Below are positions 19,160-29,338 of a stretch of 64,000 nt of DNA, in pieces. Each line of letters begins with the position of its first letter. Positions within the stretch are counted from its first letter, which is position 1. This stretch comes from Bacteroidota bacterium (lineage in GTDB: Bacteria > Bacteroidota > Bacteroidia > Chitinophagales > LD1): NCBI GenBank assembly GCA_026391075.1, contig JAPLES010000007.1, positions 30,233 to 94,232 of the forward strand. Reading direction: 5' to 3'. The notes under the pieces are model-generated. The model was not told the origin of the DNA and searched no databases. It saw nothing but the letters and a program-made list of their open reading frames with translations. A program made the translations under genes and the position numbers.

Positions 19160-20557
19160 CTAACTCGCTTTCTCTTTTCCTCTCTTAAATATTTTCCCCT
19201 TTCCTTTAAACAAATCACTCACCTCACCGCGTATAGCGTCAACAGGTTTCATATTGGCGGCACTCCACGCAGGAATGAAACCGGCAAGTATTCCGGTTAC
19301 AATAGAAATGGAAAGTCCTATGAAAATATTTTGTGCCGTTATATAGAATTGGAAATCGGAACCGTTGCTGGCAACTATCCAACCTAACACTTGAAAAACA
19401 AGAATAACCAGTAAAAGCCCTATGAGTCCGCCAAACATACAAAGCATTATTGCTTCCAATAAAAACTCCAGCAATATGTAAACCTTGCGCGCGCCCATTG
19501 CTTTTTTAATTCCAATTTGATACACACGCTCCTGCACACTCACAAACATAATATTCGCAATGCCGAAGGTTCCCACCAGAATAGAAAAGCCGCCAATAAA
19601 CAAACCGGCAATATTGATGATGGAAAAAATAGAAGAGATAGCTTCAGTGAAAACACTGATTTGATTAATGGCAAAATCATCTTCTTCATAAGGCGATAAT
19701 CTGCGAATGGATCGCATAGCCCCTTTCAATTCATAGCGCAATTCGTCTATCGGCACTCCTGGTTTGGGGGCTATTTCGAGTAGCGGGTCATTGCCTATGT
19801 CGTTCATGTTTACAAACATGCTCATGAAACTAAATGGCACCATTACTTCATTATCGTGCGACAGACCAATCATATCGCTACCTTCTTTTTTCAGCACGCC
19901 TATCACCGTTACTTTCACCCCTCTAATTTTTATTTGTTCTCCTTCAATATGGTTTCTGCCTTCAAACAAAGCTTCGGCTACGGTACTGCCAATTAAAGCA
20001 ACTGCTTGCGCGTTGTTTGCCTCGCCTGTAGTAAAGTAACGCCCCTGTGTAAACTCTATTTCTTTAATTTGATTATAGTCGTACGATACTCCCAGTATCT
20101 GCACACGCTCTGCCACATGGTCTCCATAAATTACATTTGCTCCACCAGCTTGGTAAACAATGCAGCTACTTCGTGCGCCACTCATTTTTTGTTGTAATTG
20201 TTCCAACTCCCTACGATTGGTAGAAGGGCGGTTTATATACTTCCACCAGGGATAATCGGGACTCATGATCCAGGGCCATTTTTGCACATATAAAATATCT
20301 TTGCCCAATGAGGCAAACGATTTTTGAATATTCATTTCCATGGAGTTGACAGCGGTGCGCACCGATATAATGCAGAGAATACCGATGCTGATACCAATGA
20401 GCGAAAGGGTGGAGCGCAGTTTGGATGCGCGTATTTCAGCGAAGGATAAAACCAAACTTTGCCAAAAAATTTGAAGAAAAATACTCACGCGGCAAACGTA
20501 ATAAAAACTTACTAGCGCAACACGGGATTGACTTCGCCTTTTGCTAAACCAATTCAT
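19160..20557 (-). CDS. ABC transporter permease, MacB/FtsX family (true start probably downstream of ORF start)
   Basis: EIRASKLRSTLSLIGISIGILCIISVRTAV; VQERVYQIGIKKAMGARKVYILLEFLLEAI. Confidence 0.88.
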   Translation of the reverse strand: MNWFSKRRSQSRVALVSFYYVCRVSIFLQIFWQSLVLSFAEIRASKLRSTLSLIGISIGILCIISVRTAVNSMEMNIQKSFASLGKDILYVQKWPWIMSPDYPWWKYINRPSTNRRELEQLQQKMSGARSSCIVYQAGGANVIYGDHVAERVQILGVSYDYNQIKEIEFTQGRYFTTGEANNAQAVALIGSTVAEALFEGRNHIEGEQIKIRGVKVTVIGVLKKEGSDMIGLSHDNEVMVPFSFMSMFVNMNDIGNDPLLEIAPKPGVPIDELRYELKGAMRSIRRLSPYEEDDFAINQISVFTEAISSIFSIINIAGLFIGGFSILVGTFGIANIMFVSVQERVYQIGIKKAMGARKVYILLEFLLEAIMLCMFGGLIGLLLVILVFQVLGWIVASNGSDFQFYITAQNIFIGLSISIVTGILAGFIPAWSAANMKPVDAIRGEVSDLFKGKGKIFKRGKEKAS

Positions 20558-20653
20558 TTCTTGGCAAATCCAATTCCCCGATTATTTTTGCGCCCTCGAA
20601 AATTCAGAAACGTTCTGAAATTTTGAATTCCGTAAAATTCAAAAACAAATAAC

Positions 20654-21703
20654 ATGAAACTCTCCAGCTTTGGATTCAACATCCCAAAAGACGCAATAGC
20701 GCAGTATCCCGCAAAAAACCGTGACGATAGTAAACTGATGGTAATTGACCGCAGAACGGGAAAAATTGAACACAAAAAATTTCACGACATCCTCAAATAC
20801 TTTGGCGATGGCGATGTGCTTATTCTGAATAACACCAAAGTATTTCCTGCGCGCCTTTATGGAACCAAAGAAAAAACAGGTGCAAAGATTGAAGTGTTTC
20901 TGTTACGCGAGTTGAACCAAAAACAATTTCTGTGGGATGTGTTGGTAGACCCTGCTCGTAAAATTCGTGTAGGAAATAAATTGTATTTCGGAGCTAATGA
21001 TGATTTGATTGCAGAAGTAGTAGATAACACTACTTCGCGAGGAAGAACTATTCGTTTTCTTTTTGATGGCGACTACGATAAATTTAAAAAGGTGCTTTTT
21101 GGTTTGGGCGAAACACCACTACCTAAATATATTAAGCGTGACGTAGAGCCACTGGATGCCGAACGTTATCAAACTGTGTTTGCAAGAGTGGAAGGCGCTG
21201 TAGCAGCCCCTACTGCCGGTATGCACTTTAGCCGCGAGTTATTAAAGCGCATGGAAATAAAAGGTGTGGAGTTAGCTGAAGTAACGCTTCATACAGGACT
21301 AGGAACTTTCCGCACTATTGATGTAGAAGATCTTTCCAAACATAAAATGGATGCAGAAGAATTTATAATTCCTGATAAAGCGGTGAAAACGGTGAATCAT
21401 GCAAAAGATAATGGCAACAGAATTTGTGCAGTAGGCACTACTTCTATGCGTGCCATTGAATCTGCAGTTTCTGCTGAGCATTATTTAAAACCATTCAACG
21501 GCTGGACAAATCTTTTCATTCACCCGCCTTACGATTTTAGTATTGCTAACACCATGCTTACTAATTTCCATGCTCCCAAATCAAGCTTAATGATTATGGC
21601 TGCAGCATTTTGCGGTTACGATTTATTAATGAAAGCTTATGAGAGCGCAGCCAAGGAGAAATACAAATTTCTTTCGTATGGCGATGCCATGTTGATTTTA
21701 TAA
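20654..21703 (+). CDS. queA: S-adenosylmethionine:tRNA ribosyltransferase-isomerase
   Basis: [50 protein letters not shown]. Confidence 0.96.
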   Translation: MKLSSFGFNIPKDAIAQYPAKNRDDSKLMVIDRRTGKIEHKKFHDILKYFGDGDVLILNNTKVFPARLYGTKEKTGAKIEVFLLRELNQKQFLWDVLVDPARKIRVGNKLYFGANDDLIAEVVDNTTSRGRTIRFLFDGDYDKFKKVLFGLGETPLPKYIKRDVEPLDAERYQTVFARVEGAVAAPTAGMHFSRELLKRMEIKGVELAEVTLHTGLGTFRTIDVEDLSKHKMDAEEFIIPDKAVKTVNHAKDNGNRICAVGTTSMRAIESAVSAEHYLKPFNGWTNLFIHPPYDFSIANTMLTNFHAPKSSLMIMAAAFCGYDLLMKAYESAAKEKYKFLSYGDAMLIL

Positions 21704-21733
21704 GCGCAGATAAAATTTCTTTCTATTTTTTCT

Positions 21734-22621
21734 TTACGCCTTCGGGTGCGCCTGCTTGTAAATGTTCTTGAGCTTATCAATAGTGTTGTGGGTGTAAACC
21801 TGCGTAGCTGCCAAACTGCTGTGACCGAGTAATTCTTTCACCGCGTTAATATCGGCTCCGTTATTCAAAAGGTGAGTGGCATAGGTATGACGAAGCGTGT
21901 GCGGACTTTTTTTCTCTACTGTAGTAACCAGATTCAAATATTTTTTCACTGTGCTGTAAACAAATCGTTCGCTTAGTTTATTGCCTTTCATATCGGTGAG
22001 CAAATAAATTTCAGAATGAGCTTCTTTTTTCAAATTTTTCTTTTGCTGCAGAAAAGTTTTAATGGCATTGCGTAGTTCGCTGTGAATAGGAATAATGCGC
22101 TCCTTATTTCTTTTGCCCAAAACCTTCAGTTGCGAATTGTAAGTATCTACATCACTTTCTTTCAAATGAATCAATTCGCTTCTACGCATGCCCGTGCCGT
22201 AAAGCAATTCAATTACCATTTTTGCTAGAAACCCTTCGTACCCTTCAGGGAACTCAATATCGTTTAGCAACTTTTCTGTTCCGGTTTGCTCCACAAAAGC
22301 AGGAAGTCGTTTCACGGGTTTAGGTGTTTGCACCTTAGACATCGGAGTTTTTTTTATTTCTCCTCTGCGTAACAAAAATTTATAAAATGATTTGAGTGCC
22401 GAAATTTTACGATTGATACTGCGGGCAGAAATTTTCTGCTCCATCATACTCACTATCCAGTTGCGGATATCAATATGCGTAGCAAGAATTATTTCCTGTT
22501 CAAACGATTTTAAGAAAAGCTCAAACTGCGCCAGGTCGTTGGCATACGCCACATGCGTATGCTTCGAAGAGCGTTTCTCGAACTCGATATAATTTAAAAA
22601 GGATTCTACCTGCGCGTGCAT
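21734..22621 (-). CDS. Tyrosine recombinase XerC/XerD family
   Basis: LLYGTGMRRSELIHL, HTLRHTYATHLLNNGADINAVKELLGHSSLAATQVYTH. Confidence 0.93.
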   Translation of the reverse strand: MHAQVESFLNYIEFEKRSSKHTHVAYANDLAQFELFLKSFEQEIILATHIDIRNWIVSMMEQKISARSINRKISALKSFYKFLLRRGEIKKTPMSKVQTPKPVKRLPAFVEQTGTEKLLNDIEFPEGYEGFLAKMVIELLYGTGMRRSELIHLKESDVDTYNSQLKVLGKRNKERIIPIHSELRNAIKTFLQQKKNLKKEAHSEIYLLTDMKGNKLSERFVYSTVKKYLNLVTTVEKKSPHTLRHTYATHLLNNGADINAVKELLGHSSLAATQVYTHNTIDKLKNIYKQAHPKA

Positions 22622-22696
22622 AATTCAAACATAGAACGTATGCCGGCTAATTCCATTGCAGTTTTCAACGGGAAGAAATGCGGTGTCCTTGTAAAA

Positions 22697-22800
22697 TCCA
22701 CCCTCTGCCGCTTCGCGGCATCTCCCGCCAGCGGGAGACAGGATTTGTCCTCCGCTGGCGGAGGTGGCACCGCAGCTTTGTGCGGGGTCGGAGGTGGATG
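22697..22800. repeat. Multi-hairpin palindromic cluster enclosed by an outer stem
   Basis: atccaccctc...tgccgcttcgcggca...tctcccgccagcgggaga...cctccgctggcggagg...accgcagctttgtgcggggt...gaggtggat. Confidence 0.8.
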
Positions 22801-22840
22801 TTTTTGAGTAAGTAAATTGTTGACTGAATGTGGTACAAAG

Positions 22841-22873
22841 AAAAAGCCCATCCTGTTTACAGAATGAGCTTTT
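22841..22873 (-). terminator. Terminator downstream of rpsU
   Basis: aaaaagcccatcctgtttacagaatgagctttt stem-loop. Confidence 0.7.
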
Positions 22874-22895
22874 ATATAGTTTGAACAGCAGAGGA

Positions 22896-23090
22896 CTAAC
22901 CTTCCGCTTCTCTCTTTAATGTTTCAATATAAGCAGCGTGCAACACCGTTTGTCTGCGTTTAATGCTTGGCTTAACAAACACCTGGCGCTCGCGAAGCTG
23001 ACGAAGGAAACCCGCTTTTTCGAATTTCTTTTTGTACTTCTTTAATGCTTTATCAATAGTATCCGATTCTCTTGCGTCAATAGTTAACAT
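22896..23090 (-). CDS. rpsU: 30S ribosomal protein S21
   Basis: ESDTIDKALKKYKKKFEKAGFLRQLRERQVFVKPSIKRR. Confidence 0.94.
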   Translation of the reverse strand: MLTIDARESDTIDKALKKYKKKFEKAGFLRQLRERQVFVKPSIKRRQTVLHAAYIETLKREAEG

Positions 23091-23143
23091 GCTTTTAAAA
23101 ATTTATGGACGGCAAAAATAAAAACTACGCTTAAATAACCAAA

Positions 23144-24337
23144 CTATATGTTCCCTTTCATTATCTCTCTCGAAATAACCAACTTCTGAATCTCCGAAGT
23201 TCCTTCGCCAATAGTGCAAAGCTTACTGTCGCGGTAGAATTTTTCTACAGGGAAATCCTTGGTGTAACCGTAACCGCCAAATATCTGAACGGCATCGGTA
23301 GAAACCTGCACAGCCACTTCGCTGGTATAGTATTTAGCAAAGGCAGATTCTTTAGTCATTTTCTTGTGCTCGTTCTTTAAAAACGCGGCTTGCATAGTGA
23401 GCAATTCGCCCGCTTCAATCTTCGTTGCCATATCAGCTAACTTAAAAGCTATTGCCTGAAAGTTCGCAATCGGCTGACCAAACTGCTCGCGCTCTTTGGC
23501 GTACTTCACACTAGCTTCATACGCACCTTTCGCAATTCCTAAACCGAGAGCAGCAATCGAAATTCTTCCGCCATCCAAAATGTGCATCGCCTGTTGAAAG
23601 CCTCTGCCTATTTCTTTTTCGCCACCCACCACATTTTCATCGGGCACAAAACAATCTTCAAAAATTACTTCGGCAGTTTCCGAAGCTCTCATACCAAGTT
23701 TGTTTTCTTTCTTTCCTGCTTTCAAACCTTTGGTTCCGCGCTCAATAATGAATGCAGTCATACCTTTGGTATCGAGCAATTCGCCTGTGCGAACGATAGC
23801 TACTACTACATCTCCTGTTGCTCCGTGGGTAATCCAGTTTTTGTTTCCGTTCAGCACCCAGCCGCCATCAACTTTTTTGGCAGTTACTTTCATGCGCATA
23901 GCATCGCTGCCTGTGTTGGCTTCGGTCAAAGCCCATGCACCAATCCATTCGCCAGTCGCAAGCTTAGGTAAATATTTTTTCTTCTGCTCTTCGGTACCGT
24001 GATAATAAATATGTCCGGTGCAAAGCGAATTGTGCGCAGCGGTTGAAAGACCAATGCTTCCACACACTTTCGAAATTTCTGAAACCACGTTTACATATTC
24101 GAAATACGAAAGACCGGAACCCGAATATTTTTCAGGAATATAAACTCCGAGGAAACCAAGCTCGCCCATTTTGTAAAACAAATCGCGTGGAAAAATTTGC
24201 TCTTCATCCCACTTCATAAAGTGCGGGCGAATTTCTTTCTCCGCAAAGTCCTTAATGGTTTGCGTAATCATTAGCTGATTCTCGCTGTAGTCGAAATTCA
24301 TTCCGGTTGATGTTTCTGAAGGGGCAATAGCGCTCAT
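23144..24337 (-). CDS. Acyl-CoA dehydrogenase
   Basis: [79 protein letters not shown]. Confidence 0.95.
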   Translation of the reverse strand: MSAIAPSETSTGMNFDYSENQLMITQTIKDFAEKEIRPHFMKWDEEQIFPRDLFYKMGELGFLGVYIPEKYSGSGLSYFEYVNVVSEISKVCGSIGLSTAAHNSLCTGHIYYHGTEEQKKKYLPKLATGEWIGAWALTEANTGSDAMRMKVTAKKVDGGWVLNGNKNWITHGATGDVVVAIVRTGELLDTKGMTAFIIERGTKGLKAGKKENKLGMRASETAEVIFEDCFVPDENVVGGEKEIGRGFQQAMHILDGGRISIAALGLGIAKGAYEASVKYAKEREQFGQPIANFQAIAFKLADMATKIEAGELLTMQAAFLKNEHKKMTKESAFAKYYTSEVAVQVSTDAVQIFGGYGYTKDFPVEKFYRDSKLCTIGEGTSEIQKLVISREIMKGNI

Positions 24338-24421
24338 ATCGTTGGTTTAAAAGTTGCGGGTTACGTGTTGCTTGCTAATACAAAATTTAGGTGGCGAATA
24401 TAGAAATTTTGCCTGCGCTTC

Positions 24422-24958
24422 TTAATAGTTCATCAGCGAAACAATGTTCTTTGAATAGCGCAGAATTTTATCCTTGCCATTTAAAAAATCAAGTTCAGCA
24501 ATGAATGAAAAACCCGCCACGTTGCCGCCTTCCATTTGCACTAACTCAGCCGCTGCCATAGCAGTGCCACCGGTAGCCAACAGGTCATCGTGAATCATCA
24601 CATTCCATTTTGGTTTTACTACGCCAGTATGAATTTCGAGTGTGGCAGTTCCGTATTCTAAATCGTAAGTAAACGATTTTGTTTCGGCAGGCAGCTTACC
24701 TTTTTTGCGAACAGGGAAGAGCGGAATATTCAGTTTCTGTGCAATCAAAATGCCAATGAAAAATCCACGGCTTTCAATAGCGCAAACGGCATCTACCTTT
24801 CCGTGATTGTGCAAAAAATTATTGACGATGCTCTCTGCAATTTCATCGCAAAGTTTAGCATCTAAAAAGATAGGAGTAATGTCTTTGAATTGGATTCCCG
24901 GCTTGGGGAAATCGGGCACATTGCGAATGGCGAGGTCGAGTTTATCTTTTAATGTCAT
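24422..24958 (-). CDS. apt: Adenine phosphoribosyltransferase
   Basis: FPKPGIQFKDITPI, VMIHDDLLATGGTAMAA. Confidence 0.95.
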   Translation of the reverse strand: MTLKDKLDLAIRNVPDFPKPGIQFKDITPIFLDAKLCDEIAESIVNNFLHNHGKVDAVCAIESRGFFIGILIAQKLNIPLFPVRKKGKLPAETKSFTYDLEYGTATLEIHTGVVKPKWNVMIHDDLLATGGTAMAAAELVQMEGGNVAGFSFIAELDFLNGKDKILRYSKNIVSLMNY

Positions 24959-24999
24959 GTGGCGAACTTCTAAAAAGTTTCAAACTTTTTAGAAGTTAT

Positions 25000-25890
25000 T
25001 TATTTGAGTATCGAATTGATTTTTGCCTGTAAGTAACTTACCTCATTCTTGCTATACAAATCGCCTAATTGCAACAGAAACATGTAAAGGAAATCTCTCG
25101 GATAGCCCGCTTTCTCAATGCCCGCCAAACATTCATTCTCAAATTTCGAACGCGGGTCCATCTTCGTCATGGTCGAAAAAGATTTTTGATATTGAATCAG
25201 TTGATAGTTCTGCTCGGTGTTTGCGCCTTTCAATTTTGAAACACTCATGAGGCTGGCAGTAGTTTCTTTCGGCAGCTTATCTATATTAAACAAAGCCGAA
25301 GGCACTATCATTTTTGAAATAGCAGTATCGCTTTTAATCACGGCATTAGTGCTTCCGCTTTTTAATTCAGTCAGCATTTCAAAAAAATCTTTTGGGTTGC
25401 CTTCATCATCTGTAATTATGAAATTGTAATAAGCATCCTGACAAATCAGTTTTCGTTTTTCGCCATCATTGATGTAAACTAAAGTAGTTTGATGCGTGCA
25501 TTTGCCATCGCTCGCACTCATGTTATACAGATACGATTCAAAACCATAATGCGAAAGCAGCGCTCCGAAAATATAACTCGTCAGTCCGCACTTCGCAGTG
25601 CCGCTGTCATTGGCAAAAATGTCGAAGTAGCGAGGCAACTCAAACCACCGTATGTCCTGCACCTTATGATAATTATCGCACCAGTAATTCGGATAACTTC
25701 CGGTAATAATCACAGCGCACGCATACTTTCTGAGGAAAGTTGTTTTCTCTAAATCGGTTTTCATGGGGCGCATACACGAATCCATCACATGCTTGTGATG
25801 CAACCACGCAGTTGAATCCTGTGGCACCTGACTTTTTGCGGTGTTACAGAAAAGAAGAAAGCCGAGAAAAAGTTTGAAAGTGATTTTCAT
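25000..25890 (-). CDS. Secreted hypothetical protein, possible transglutaminase-like Cys/His/Asp fold
   Basis: Signal peptide MKITFKLFLGFLLFCNTAKSQ; AKCGLTSYIFGALL / CTHQTTLVYI / LICQDAYYN. Confidence 0.5.
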   Translation of the reverse strand: MKITFKLFLGFLLFCNTAKSQVPQDSTAWLHHKHVMDSCMRPMKTDLEKTTFLRKYACAVIITGSYPNYWCDNYHKVQDIRWFELPRYFDIFANDSGTAKCGLTSYIFGALLSHYGFESYLYNMSASDGKCTHQTTLVYINDGEKRKLICQDAYYNFIITDDEGNPKDFFEMLTELKSGSTNAVIKSDTAISKMIVPSALFNIDKLPKETTASLMSVSKLKGANTEQNYQLIQYQKSFSTMTKMDPRSKFENECLAGIEKAGYPRDFLYMFLLQLGDLYSKNEVSYLQAKINSILK

Positions 25891-25982
25891 GCGCAACAGA
25901 TTCTGATATTTAATTCGTAAGATAGAGTGCAAAGTATATTTTGCGGCTCGTCCAAGCCATAATTTTAAGCATAATTTGTTCG

Positions 25983-27236
25983 ATGCGAAGTTTATTCAAA
26001 TCAATTTTTGTTTTCGTTTTCTTTTTGGCAATTGCTGAAATTGCCTTGCGCATGGCAGGTTATAAGCCCGGAAAAATTTCTTACTCACCTTGGAATAAAG
26101 AAGTGAAACATCTCTCGGTTCATGATGGATTTACTGCTGACAGCAACGGAATTTTTAAAGTAGCTGCGAATTCAAAGCATTGGATTGATTCGGTGATTCA
26201 GCTACACAAAAACGATGGAGATTACAAAGCTGACAGAAACATTCCTGACTCGCTCGTGTATGAAGTTTACTCGCTCGGTTACGAAAGTTTAAATCTTGTG
26301 CATGCGAAAACGCATAATGAACTCACAACTTTTTATCAGCGAATTAAAAATGAGAAGAACGTTGAAAATGATTTTCATGAAGCAGTAAAGAATTACGTGG
26401 AGCATCCCGTTAACAGCGATGGATTCAGAAGTATTGAGTTCAAACAAAACAAATCTGCCAAGAAGAAAATTTTATTGATTGGTGATTCATTCACCTGGGG
26501 GCACTCCTCTTCTGACATTACGAATTCATTTGCCGATATTTTGCTGTCGAAAGAATATGCGGTTTACAACGCGGGCATCAGCGGAGCAGACCCTGCACAG
26601 TATGCTGCCATTGCCGAAAAATATATTCCGATGTTGCGTCCCGACATAGTGATTGTCAATTTTTATTTGGGAAACGATGTGCAGTATTTTGAAAGAAAGG
26701 CGGAACCGTACAAACCAATTTTCTTTGCTACTAACGCGGGCAATTTAATTGCCTGTCCTTACGCCACTTATTTTTCCGATGCAAAAGCCGCTTACGATTT
26801 CATGGCGAAGAACTCTCACCTTTCAAATGCTGATGTTTTCAAAACAGTTTGTTCTAAAACATCAATCGCCACTTTGCTATGGATGACGTTTAGGAAATTT
26901 GGTTGGGTGTGGGATTGCCCCGAGGAATACAAAGAGTATTTCTCTAGCGAATTGAGCAGAGAGCAAAAGGAACCAACGGCAAACTTGCTGATGAAACAAA
27001 TAGAAATGTTGTGCGCAAAAAACAATTCGCGCTTTATTCTCGCCATTATTCCCGAGCGGAAAACACTTCGGTTGTCGAAAGTGAGCGAATACAAAAATCT
27101 TTTTCCGCAACAAAATTATTTTTACCCCGCTTCATTATCTATTCGTGATTACCATTCAGATGATGGTCACTTTAATGATGAAGGACAGAAAACTTACAGC
27201 AAATTTTTGATTGAGCTACTCGAAAAGAACCATTGA
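25983..27236 (+). CDS. SGNH/GDSL-like hydrolase, membrane-anchored
   Basis: KKILLIGDSFTWGHSSSD and IVIVNFYLGNDVQYF motifs, late H (SDDGHFNDEG). Confidence 0.75.
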   Translation: MRSLFKSIFVFVFFLAIAEIALRMAGYKPGKISYSPWNKEVKHLSVHDGFTADSNGIFKVAANSKHWIDSVIQLHKNDGDYKADRNIPDSLVYEVYSLGYESLNLVHAKTHNELTTFYQRIKNEKNVENDFHEAVKNYVEHPVNSDGFRSIEFKQNKSAKKKILLIGDSFTWGHSSSDITNSFADILLSKEYAVYNAGISGADPAQYAAIAEKYIPMLRPDIVIVNFYLGNDVQYFERKAEPYKPIFFATNAGNLIACPYATYFSDAKAAYDFMAKNSHLSNADVFKTVCSKTSIATLLWMTFRKFGWVWDCPEEYKEYFSSELSREQKEPTANLLMKQIEMLCAKNNSRFILAIIPERKTLRLSKVSEYKNLFPQQNYFYPASLSIRDYHSDDGHFNDEGQKTYSKFLIELLEKNH

Positions 27237-28287
27237 CAAATTGAACAAGCCGTATTTAAGTATTGTTATTGCCGGGCGAAACGACAACTATGGTGGCGAT
27301 TTCAATCAGCGTTTGCAAAACACGCTCGACTGGATAAATCACTGGATCAACCATTTTCAATTGCCCACTGAAATTGTTTTCGTGAATTATAATCCGGTAA
27401 ATGACAATGTAGCCATTGAGGAGATGATAAAATTTCCTGCTTCCACAGAATTTATTTCAACGCGTATAATTGAAGTGTCGAATGAAATTCATGATGTGTT
27501 GGTCGAAGAAGAATTGCGCAAACCCGTTCCGATTTTTGAATTCATTGCGAAGAACGCAGGGATACGAAGAGCAAATGGAAAATTTATTCTTTGCACGAAT
27601 GCCGATGTGGTTTTCGACCCCCAAATTTTTGAATTCATGTCAAAGCAAAATTTAGAAGAAGGAGTTTTTTACCGTTCGACACGAGTTGATTTTAGTGTGA
27701 AAGAGAAATTGGTTTTTGGAGGTGATGCAAAACAGTTTCTTCATCAGATTCAGCAAAACGTTTTTAAATTTTTTATGCGTGGAGGAACATATCTGCTTCG
27801 ACCTCCTTTTCAGTTGCATACAACTTTCAAATTGCTTGCTGCTTATAATTTCATTCGCAGAATTTTTTATAGCGCCATTTATCCGTTTCATAAAATCACG
27901 CGCGTCTTTCATATTCCTTACTCCGAAGAATTGTTTACGTTTCAGTATGCCTGCAATGCATCGGGCGATTTTTTTCTGATGGATAAGGAAAGTTGGCTGA
28001 AAGAAAGAGGTTATCCCGAAGACACATGGATTGCAACGCACACCGATTCACTTCATTTATTAATGACGGCAGTTTGCGGAGTGAAGCAAAAAAATCTTCC
28101 ATGGTTGGTTTATCATCAGGAGCATGAGCGCAGATTTGATTTTGATAAAGAGAATCATGATATGAATCTGATGTATCATCACCTGCTTAAAAATGGTACG
28201 GTGATGATGAATCAAAAATGTTCGTTCAACACAAACACCGATGACTGGGGAATTTTCAACTTTGAACTTTCAGAAACTGAAATATAA
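27211..28287 (+). CDS. Glycosyltransferase-like (GT-A/GT2 type), paralogue 1
   Basis: YLSIVIAGRNDNYGGDFNQR..., NAGIRRANGKFILCTNADVVF. Confidence 0.75.
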   Translation: MSYSKRTIDKLNKPYLSIVIAGRNDNYGGDFNQRLQNTLDWINHWINHFQLPTEIVFVNYNPVNDNVAIEEMIKFPASTEFISTRIIEVSNEIHDVLVEEELRKPVPIFEFIAKNAGIRRANGKFILCTNADVVFDPQIFEFMSKQNLEEGVFYRSTRVDFSVKEKLVFGGDAKQFLHQIQQNVFKFFMRGGTYLLRPPFQLHTTFKLLAAYNFIRRIFYSAIYPFHKITRVFHIPYSEELFTFQYACNASGDFFLMDKESWLKERGYPEDTWIATHTDSLHLLMTAVCGVKQKNLPWLVYHQEHERRFDFDKENHDMNLMYHHLLKNGTVMMNQKCSFNTNTDDWGIFNFELSETEI

Positions 28288-29329
28288 AATGAAGGAGCCG
28301 TATTTATCCATTGTAGTTACATCGCGCAACGATAATCACGGAGGTGATTTGTTGAAGCGCATGACTGCATTTGTCAATGGACTGCTTCATCAAAGCAGAA
28401 AGTTTTCATTAGATGCAGAACTGATTATTGTGGAGTGGAATCCGCCAGCCGATAGACCTTTACTGAAAGATGTTTTGCCCAAACCAACGAAAGACGATGT
28501 GTTGAGCATTCGATACATCACTGTGCCGAACGAAATTCACAAGCCGTACTTTACAGGCAAATCAATTCATCTTTTTCAAATGATTGCAAAGAATGTGGGC
28601 ATACGAAGAGCACGCGGTAAATTTATTCTTTGCACCAACATTGATATTCTGTTTGCCGATGAATGTATTGGACGATTGAATAGAAAAGACTTTGAAGAGA
28701 ATATTTTTTATCGTACTAATCGTTTAGATGCAGGAGCCGGTTTACTTGCCTTCGAGAAATTTGATGAGCAAATTTCGTTTGCGAAGAATCATGTGATAAA
28801 ACGCATTGGTAAAAATGAAACACTCAAGCATGTTCGCGGTGTTCCCGATTTCTTTTACAACTTTAATTACCCGATGAAAGCACTCGATTATTTCTGGGGT
28901 TGGTACGACAAGATTCGTCTCGGAGATTTTTATGAACTGGCCATGTTGGACACGGTGGCTTGCGGAGACTTTACTTTGATGAGTCGCGAAGCATGGTTGA
29001 AAATTGATGGCTATCCTGAACTGGATTTGTATTCGATTCATGTGGATACGATTGCGCTTTACGCAGCGCATTTGCAGGGAATGAAGCAGCAGATTTTTAA
29101 TTACAAGGAATGTGTTTATCACATTTATCACGAGGAAGGATGGGAAAGTATTGACGATGCCATTAAGATGTTGAACTTTATGGCGCGTAAACCTTCGCTC
29201 GATTGGTGGTTGGTGGTAAAGGCAACTTTGCAGATGTTGAAGGAAGGGAAAACGAAATACAATTTGAACAAACCCGATTGGGGATTTGCAGATACAAAAT
29301 TTGAAGAGCACGAATTTAACCCCGCATAA
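28268..29329 (+). CDS. Glycosyltransferase-like (GT-A/GT2 type), paralogue 2 (5' end overlaps paralogue 1; start uncertain)
   Basis: YLSIVVTSRNDNHGGDLLKR..., NVGIRRARGKFILCTNIDILF. Confidence 0.75.
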   Translation, partial: FQKLKYKMKEPYLSIVVTSRNDNHGGDLLKRMTAFVNGLLHQSRKFSLDAELIIVEWNPPADRPLLKDVLPKPTKDDVLSIRYITVPNEIHKPYFTGKSIHLFQMIAKNVGIRRARGKFILCTNIDILFADECIGRLNRKDFEENIFYRTNRLDAGAGLLAFEKFDEQISFAKNHVIKRIGKNETLKHVRGVPDFFYNFNYPMKALDYFWGWYDKIRLGDFYELAMLDTVACGDFTLMSREAWLKIDGYPELDLYSIHVDTIALYAAHLQGMKQQIFNYKECVYHIYHEEGWESIDDAIKMLNFMARKPSLDWWLVVKATLQMLKEGKTKYNLNKPDWGFADTKFEEHEFNPA

Positions 29330-29338
29330 AAGCAGAAT

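Noticed and set aside
21734-22621. Xer-type recombinase as sign of an integrated element
   Set aside because: Next to rpsU and housekeeping genes with no cargo or att-like repeats; fits a chromosomal XerC/D.
22606-22851. ORFs across the multi-hairpin region upstream of xer
   Set aside because: Translations are just the palindromes (PPPAEDKSCLPLAGDAAKRQ); no independent coding support.
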